Origin: Tuctoria greenei
Taxonomy: Eukaryota > Streptophyta > Magnoliopsida > Poales > Poaceae
Assembly: GCA_036927565.1 (NCBI GenBank)
Contig: JAYESD010000002.1
Span: forward strand, 82,335,735-82,399,734
DNA length: 64,000 bases
Direction: 5' to 3'
This document shows positions 57,570 through 64,000 of the stretch, piece by piece. A model generated the notes under the pieces. That model was not told the DNA's origin, made no database searches, and saw nothing but the letters and a program-made list of their open reading frames with translations. Within the stretch, counting starts at the first letter, position 1; each line of letters starts with the position of its first letter. The position numbers were made by a program, and so were the translations under genes.

Positions 57570-59254
57570 TGTAGGATCGAAGAGCACGTGAAAATCTACC
57601 AGAGGGGGGGTTAATGGTAGATTTAAAAATCTTACGCAGCGGAAACAATTAAACCCCAAACCGTTTCGGCAGAAAAATGATCTGTTAAAGAAATCGTGTG
57701 TGAGACTAATCTAAACGTGTTTCACCGTGACAAAAGTGATATATATCATAGAGAATCAAGTCACGAAGACAACACAAAAAGAATCACTCAAATCCATCGA
57801 GAAAAACTCAAGTTATGATCAAAAGATCAAACACAGGTTAAACTGCCCTACCCGAAGAAAAACAGTTCTGGAACGTTGCAAAGAAGCTCGTGTAGATCAT
57901 AAAATATACATTCAATGACCGTGAAATTTTGATATATGATAGATAATCAAGTTGTGAAGACAACTCAAAAAGAATCGCGTCAATTGGATCTGTAAAACTC
58001 GAGTTATGATAAAACCACCGACGAAAGGTAGTGCTGTCTAGAAACTCGACGAGTAAAACTTGTCTGGAACAAGTCGGACGAACAAGGCACAAAAATTCCT
58101 TCAAACTATGAATTTTATTCAATAGAACAGAAGAGGAACAGCCCCAAAGTCGTGCACCACGAGCTCTGGGCTCTCTTGCTTATATAACCAGCCCTTAGGC
58201 CAACCCAATCTCAACTAGGACTCCAATCCTACTCAGATCACGGATCGTAACTTTCTATAACTGCTCAAGATTCTTCTATACGCAGATAGAAGCAATCTTA
58301 ATACTTCCAAACACCTTAGGAACGTATCCCAAATTCCTAAACAACTCAAATTCGTGACCCACACGAAATCTTATCATAACCAACTCGATACTTTCCATAC
58401 CAAGCCATAACCGACTCCGCCGCAGCCAAAGTCATCAACCGGTACGATCCGGTCCTTCCAACCAGATCTTTCCTTCCTTATCCCATCTTCGGAAACATGT
58501 TGCCACGTCATGCACCGCATGCATATGTGCGAACACCTTCCTTCGACGTTTAGTAACCTTCATATGCACTGCCCTTGATCCAAACATCCTGCGCGACCTC
58601 CTGATCAGCTCAACCACAGTTCCTTCCGAACTTGGTTGTTGGAACCTCATCTCCTCCCTGAGACTAGTCCAATGGATCCCGTCACCAGCCATGACTTGAA
58701 CTCAAGCAACACCTGCACATGAATAAACAACCAATACGAGCCCAAGTCCTCGACTTGACTCAAGTTAGTTCCGAACACAACACCTTACATGAGAACCTCA
58801 CATAAGCATGTTGCAAACCATAGCAAAACGATATCAGCCATATCATCCAAAAGGCACCAAAAACTTAGCAAATGAATACTAAGCAATCTTTCCAACAATG
58901 TAAAGCAAGTACGAAGCATTGCAAATGAAAAGCAGAAGCACTTCGGTCAAGTTTCGGACCTTGCCAGAGCAACCCGGAGCTTGAGTCGGAGCTATCAAAT
59001 ATATGCCGGAGCTATCAAAGACATGCCGGAGCTAAAGATAAAGCTCACCGGAGCTAACCAAAGCTAGTCGGACCTAGCATCGAACGTAACCGGAGCTACC
59101 CAAACCAAGCCGGACCTACCGTCGAACCTTGTTGTAGCTCGGAGCTAGAGTCGGACCTTGATAAAAAGGTGTTTTGGTGATATTTAAAACTTTTATCATG
59201 AAAGCCAAGTGTATTCACTACAAGCCAATGTATTCAGCACACATAGGTCTTACA
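57570..59254 (-). repeat. Element G 3' LTR
   Basis: Borders are supported by TG..CA ends, the abrupt end of family-B sequence at 57569 and the polypurine tract at 59255. A likely TATA box, minus-strand TATATAA, lies at 58180-58186. A motif array lies at 58955-59157, about 770 bp upstream of it in the direction of transcription. Short open frames inside are not genes. Confidence 0.88.
58955..59157. repeat. Phased CGGA(G/C)CTA array in the G LTR
   Basis: CGGAGC or CGGACC cores start at 58955, 58975, 58987, 59007, 59027, 59049, 59069, 59091, 59111, 59140 and 59152. Most steps are 20 or 22 bp; three are 12, 29 and 12. Many units read CCGGAGCTA, so the sequence AGCTCCGG recurs on the opposite strand. 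Confidence 0.9.
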
Positions 59255-59269
59255 ATCTCCCCCTTGATG
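59255..59269 (-). other. Polypurine tract of element G
   Basis: Minus-strand CATCAAGGGGGAGAT directly abuts the LTR (TGTAAGACC). It is very similar in form to the F tract. Confidence 0.85.
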
Positions 59270-60263
59270 AATGCATTGGCAACACCATTTAAAATCTGAA
59301 CATTGGCTTATTCTCATTAAAAGTTTTGAAGACAATTTCTCCCTTTTTTAAATCAGAAATAAAATAAGAAGAAAAAATTATGCCATATTATCTCATATTA
59401 TCTCTCCCCCTTTATTATCTCTCCTTATGCACATATTCTCTTTCTCTTCATGCTTATCTCTCCCCCTTTGACAATGTATTCAGCAAGTCATGAGCATGTA
59501 AACAAATTATCTCTCCCTCTTTAGTTGTTATGAGCATATTATAACATATTCATATAAACAAAGCTCATCCAAGTCATACTATCAAGTACTTTACATTATC
59601 ACATCAATGAAATACATAAAATAGTGTAAGCCATGCTAGAGATCATATGTTTCGATTTAAGCAAGTCATGATCTCACAAACTTAACTATTTCAAAACCTG
59701 AAAGCATGACACTAGTTGCTGCATTTTATTATTTTTCAAACCATAAATTTAGATCATATTAAATTTGCAAGAGATTATATGCGCATCTGCCTTATTCTAA
59801 CCAACCAGGCCAAGCCTATGTCATTTGACAATCAGAAGCTTAAGGACATGGTTTTAGTCATACACAACTTCTTCCAAGTTCATATCTAAGTGCAATGACA
59901 AGCCATCTCAAAAGAAGAAGTGCGATGCATGCATATTCTCTTGATATTTTCTCAATTTATATTTGTTCATAAAAACTCAACATGTGAGTTGATTACTTGA
60001 TTAATTCTTTATAATTAAAAGCACTTGTGAACATGTAACAAGTTCAAAACAGCAAGAAAGTTCGACCATGACCAGTTTTAGTGTAAGTAATTATTCCAAT
60101 TACTAGACATGGCAAAAACTACAAAATGTATAACACGAGTAATGTAGTAAGAACTTTCAGCATGTAAAAGGAATCACAAAGTCATATATGTATGAAATAC
60201 TATGCTCATATTATTTTAATTTCAGATTCACACATAGACTTCCCAAGTTTCAAAAACTCCCCC
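59270..60263 (-). other. 3' untranslated region of element G, with extra purine tracts
   Basis: About 1 kb of AT-rich noncoding sequence. Three further PPT-like tracts (minus-strand AAAGGGGGAGAG or close) lie at 59402-59413, 59457-59468 and 59511-59522. No extra ORF like that of element F is present. Confidence 0.7.
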
Positions 60264-61886
60264 TCAATTTAAGCCATGAGGATGCATAACCCCTATTTCA
60301 CTACGAATGAAACAAAAACGAGTGAAATCCAAAGGTTTTGTAAAAATGTCAGCCAATTGTTGTTCGGTATCTACATGGTGAAGCACAATGTTTCCTTTTT
60401 CAACATTATCTCGGAGAAAGTGATACCTAATATCAATGTGCTTAGTTCTATAATGTTGCACGGGGTTTTTAGCAATGCAAATAGCACTAGTGTTATCAGA
60501 AAACAGTGGAACACTATCTAGATCAACCCCATAGTCCTTAAGTGTTTGAACAATCCAAAGAATTTGTGAGCAAGCACTAGCAGCAACTACATATTCAGAT
60601 TCAGCTGTGGATTGCGCAACTGAATTTTTTTTTCTAGAGGACCAAGCAACAAGAGAATTACCAAGAAAATGACAAGCACTAGAAGTACTTTTCCTATCAA
60701 TCCTACAACCCCCAAAATCAGCATCCGAAAAAGCTTTCAAAGTAACGGTTGAGGAAGAAGGAAGAAAAATGCCAAATTCTTGAGTTCCATGTAAGTACCT
60801 GAGAATCCTTTTGACGGCTTGACGATGTGAAACACGTGGGGAAGCTTGAAACTGTGCACAAAGACATACGCTGAATTGTATGTCCGGTCTTGATGCCGTG
60901 AGGTACAAAAGTGATCCGATCATGCTTCTATATTCTTTTTGATCAACAGATTCACCATCTTCATCAAGTTCAAGTGTTGTTGCTGTTCCCATTGGTGTCC
61001 GAAGAGGCTTGCTTTTGTCCATGTTGAAGCGTCTTAGGAGGTCTTTGGTATACTTCGTTTGATGCACAAAGGTACCCTCCTTGGTTTGCTTGATTTGCAG
61101 CCCCAAAAAGTAAGTGAGTTCACACATCATACTCATTTCAAATTCGGAACTCATCATTGCTGAAAACTTGGAAACAAGATCATGAGAAGCACAACCAAAA
61201 ATAATATCATCCACATACACTTGAACGAATAATGAGTCATTGCCATGCTTAAACACAAAAAGAGTTTTATCAACCTTGCCCATGGTAAACCCCTTTTCAA
61301 GTAAGAATGTTTTTAACCTATCATACCATGCTCTAGGGGCTTGTTTGAGACCGTATAAGGCTTTGGACAGTTTGTAAACATGATTAGGAAAATCTGGATT
61401 TTCAAAACCCGGTGGTTGTTTGACATAAACCTCCTCATCTATGTAGCCATTAAGAAAAGCACTTTTAACATCCATTTGATATAGCCTAAAACCTTTAGAT
61501 GCTGCAAAAGCTAACAAAATTCTTATGGCTTCTAATGTAGCGACAGGAGCAAATGTTTCATCAAAATCTAGACCCTCAACTTGAGTGAAACCTTGAGCAA
61601 CCAACCTAGCCTTATTCCTAACCACAACCCCATCCTCACTTTGTTTATTTTTAAAGACCCATTTAGTACCAATTAAAGTGTGACCTTGAGGTGGAGGTAC
61701 AAGTTTCCAAACATTATTTCTTTCAAAATTTTCTAACTCTTCTTGCATGGCAATAATCCAAGATTCATTAGTGAGTGCGTGTGATATATCTTTGGGTTCA
61801 AAAGAAGAAACAAAAGCAGAATGAGCATAAGAGTTTGGATCACAAAACCTGGACCGTGTGACTCGTTCGTGCAAGCTTCCAATCAT
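60264..61886 (-). pseudogene. Reverse transcriptase and RNase H of element G, open for 540 codons
   Basis: This is the longest uninterrupted coding stretch in the window and part of a larger polyprotein frame that is closed upstream by a TGA at 61917-61919. It has ESWIIAMQEELENFERNNVW, DETFAPVATLEAIRILLAF, QMDVKSAFLNG, LYGLKQAPRAWYDRL and the catalytic YVDDIIFGC. RNase H has FSDADFGGCRID and STAESEYVVAA. The end reads RTKHIDIRYHFLRDN and ADIFTKPLDFTRF. All motifs expected for activity appear intact, but the element's integrase and gag are broken, so it is not autonomous. It is listed as pseudogene because it cannot be translated as the original polyprotein. Confidence 0.93.
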
Positions 61887-63438
61887 CTGTTGTGGGGGAT
61901 GATCTTTATAAAAACGTCAGGGAACAGATGTCTCACAAGCTTCTTCTTCATTAGGTTCATCGTAGATTGATGAGTTTGTGACTTTTGGACAATTAGGACC
62001 AGCATAGGTGATAGCCGGAGCTTGTTCAATCTCCGGAGGTGGACACGTGTCAACTTCGGAACTACCAGGCAGTATCACCGGCTCTTCTTCATCTTCGAAA
62101 ATACCCTCCCCCTGAGGATACGGATCTGGTCCTGCAACACCGGAGCTAGTACCTGGGCTAGCTTCATCAAAAGACACTTCACAAGTCTCCACTATTTTGT
62201 TAGTGTCAAGTAAAAGAACACGGTAGCCTCTAGTATGAGATGGAGAACCAAGAAACATGCCATCAATGGATCTAGGTTCAAATTTATCAAGATTACCATG
62301 TTTCTTAACAAAACATTTGCAACCAAAGACCCGAAAGTGTGTAACACTAGGCCTATGTCCAAACCGGAGCTCATATGGTGTTTTACCTAGCTTAGCACGC
62401 AAGAAAACACGATTTGAGACATAACAAGCGGTTGCTAACGCATCAGCCCAAAATTTCCAAGGAGTTTGATATTCACCAGGCATAGTCCTAGCCATCTCAA
62501 CTAAGGTTCTGTTCTTTCTTTCTACAACACCGTTTTGTTGAGGTACATATGGTGAAGAGAATTGATGATCTATTCTATTTTCAGCACAAAAGTGATCAAA
62601 AGATTGATTTTTAAATTCAGTTCCATTATCACTTCTAATTGCTTTTAAAGATCCTGGGTGATCAATTGATAATCTAAGAAATAAAGTTCTAAAGTGACTA
62701 AAAGCTTCATTCTTAGATGCCATAAAGTAAACCCAAGAGTATCTAGTAATCATCAACAATCACGAGAACATACCATTTACCTCCGAAGGATTGAACACGT
62801 GAAGGCCCTACGGTGTCAAGATGCAAAAGTTGACATGGTTCAGTTGTCATGATCATTGTGAGAGGGGTATGTGAACCTGCAACCATCTTAGCATGTTTAC
62901 AAGAAGAGCACACAATTTCTTTGTCCCCTTTAAGCTTAGGCAGCCCACGTACGCGATCAAGAGCACTAACACGCGTTAGGTGATCAAAGCCTACGTGACC
63001 AAGTCTACGATGCCAAAAATATAAGTCCCTTGAATCATTAGCAACTAGACACTTATGCTTAGAGGAAGACATATCAAAATCAGCTTTAAAAACTCTTCCA
63101 AACCGAGACATGTTAAAAATAAGCTCACTATTTGAACCTACAACTTTGCAGCAGTTTTTATTGAAAGTAATTTCTAGATTTTCATCTAGCAATTGTGAAA
63201 CAGAAAGCAAGTTGTATTTCAAATTTTTGACAAGTGCCACATCCTTCAAAGTGTAGTGATCATTTACTCTAACCGAACCCTTAGCAATTATAGGAGTTGA
63301 AGAATTATCGGCAAAAGTAACATTCTCTACACGTGACACAAAAGAGAGGAAGGAGAACCAATCTTTGTTACCGGTCATGTGGCGTGAGAAACCTGAATCC
63401 ACAATCCAAATGTTCTCCTTCCTCAAACGTGTAACCTA
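61887..63438 (-). pseudogene. Protease end and integrase of element G, frameshifted
   Basis: The minus strand from 63426 reads IWIVDSGFSRHMTGNKDWF. The zinc domain is HRRLGHVGFDHL ... CSSCKHAKM, followed by LLHLDTVGP. At about 62745-62750 two bases are missing from the VDDYSRYSW region, changing the frame. Reading resumes with TRYSWVYFMASKNEAF, IRSDNGTEFKN and PQQNGVVERKNRT, so all three catalytic acids are present. The acidic linker (EDEEEPVILPG) ends in a TGA at 61917-61919. A TAG at 63436-63438 (expected Gln) separates it from the gag side in the same frame. Three small lesions disable an otherwise well-kept gene. Confidence 0.92.
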
Positions 63439-64000
63439 CATAGAAGCACAATACATCGATGACTCAATACTGGGGTTAGTCAAAAGGCATTTAGGTATCC
63501 AGTACTGAGTCACATGACGTGCAGTAGGAAAAACACGCGAAAGCTCAGATAAAACAGCAGGTTTATGAGTCGAAGTTTGAGGTTTTCTATTCTTAACTCT
63601 TTTAGCACAAGAACCAATAGCTCCGGAGGTAAAAGCAGCAGTTCCAAAAGACAAGGCTGAAGCTCCAGAAACAAAAGCTGAAGTTCCGAAGGAAACAACA
63701 GAAGGTCCGGGAGCTCTCGGAGCTATCGGAACTATCGGAGCTGCTTTTGCGGATTTCTTACCAGAAGGTCCGGAAGCTACCTTTTCAAATTTCTGACTCA
63801 CTAAAGCAGGTTGTGTTTTTCTAATTGCATGAAAGTTATGAGATCTAGCAACCATTCTTTCCCCTTTTTGTTATTTAGCTAGTCTATAACAAAAATCTAT
63901 GACATGACCATCTCTACCACAGAAGGTACAATGAAATTTAACTTTGTGTTCATGTCTAGATGAGCAAGCAATATTATTATTCGAAACCGAATGAGACAAC
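63439..64000 (-). pseudogene. Gag C-terminus of element G with zinc knuckle; continues beyond the window
   Basis: The minus strand from 64000 shows the zinc knuckle CTFCGRDGHVIDFC (about 63937-63896) followed by YRLAK and a TAA at 63871-63873. The frame reopens at 63855 (MVARSHNFHAIRK). The linker toward protease is Ala/Gly/Ser-rich and repetitive (SFGTSAFVSGASALSFGTAA) and is encoded by a 21-bp periodic repeat at 63619-63708 that reuses the LTR motif. It ends in the TAG at 63436-63438. Confidence 0.87.

Larger units (their letters stand above)
57570..64000 (-). mobile_element. Element G: Sirevirus-like Ty1/copia retrotransposon, 3' half
   Basis: A left LTR of 1685 bp (plus-strand ends TGTAGGATCG and GTCTTACA), a polypurine tract, then reverse transcriptase/RNase H, integrase, protease and the end of gag on the minus strand. 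The 5' LTR and most of gag are outside the window. Candidate target bases on the left are GAAAG (57565-57569), not testable here. The pol proteins resemble Opie/SIRE-type copia elements. It is the best-preserved pol in the window and the topmost insertion at this end. Confidence 0.92.

Noticed and set aside
57838..58122. 94-codon minus-strand open frame in the G LTR
   Set aside because: It lies within LTR sequence, with no domain and no sign of a separate gene.

Overview
The window is repeat-rich nuclear DNA of a flowering plant, most likely a grass. It consists almost entirely of nested LTR retrotransposons, and I found no host gene, tRNA or rRNA. The evidence is polyprotein remnants of Ty3/gypsy type (Tat-like, chromovirus and RIRE3/RIRE8/Atlantys-like) and Ty1/copia type (Sirevirus-like). 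Paired LTRs, 5-bp target duplications, primer-binding sites and polypurine tracts define the borders. The grass call rests on element style only (long LTRs, extra ORFs, tRNA-Asp-type and TGGCGCGCC-type primer sites). The species cannot be named.

Layout. Element A (+, Tat-like gypsy remnant) occupies 1-2169 and 15318-17387: decayed end of pol, 3' UTR, a 72-bp minisatellite and an antisense coiled-coil ORF. Element B (+, 2170-15312, target duplication CTCAT) is inserted in A. B has 1.56-kb LTRs, a tRNA-Asp-type primer site and no recognisable polyprotein, so it is probably non-autonomous. Inside B is a 5-kb solo LTR of family C in reverse orientation (4558-9516). Element C (+, from 17388) interrupts A's antisense ORF. 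It has a 4.26-kb LTR, a tRNA-Met primer site, an extra ORF upstream of gag, then gag and pol up to RNase H. C is split by element F (-, 20546-32454, Sirevirus-like copia with an extra 3' ORF, duplication GGACC) and element E (-, 35006-45519, chromodomain gypsy, duplication AATTC). C is cut at about 50453 by element D (+, Tat-like gypsy, about 50453-57250). D is followed by a family-B LTR fragment (57251-57569), which is interrupted by element G (-, 57570 to beyond the window, Sirevirus-like copia). The deepest nest is A > C > D > B-fragment > G.

Coding state. Every polyprotein is broken by stop codons or frameshifts. Many of the stops can be explained by single C-to-T or G-to-A changes. Several catalytic residues are lost the same way. 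G keeps the longest intact stretch, a 540-codon reverse transcriptase/RNase H. E has LTRs of identical length and few differences, so it looks young although its gag-pol has six in-frame stops and one frameshift.

Most interesting signal. The LTR promoters of E (gypsy) and F (copia) carry homologous arrays of CGGACTAGTCCG and CGGACAAGTCCG/CGGACTTGTCCG palindromes just upstream of the TATA box. They are paired 20-22 bp apart, with pairs recurring at about 52 bp. G (copia) and D (gypsy) share a second motif set, CGGA(G/C)CTA, at 20-22 bp spacing in G and in a 55-bp tandem unit in D. In F, G and D the element's own LTR motif also appears inside protein-coding linkers, in G with an exact 21-bp period. 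This looks like helically phased regulatory modules spreading between unrelated retrotransposon superfamilies and into coding sequence.
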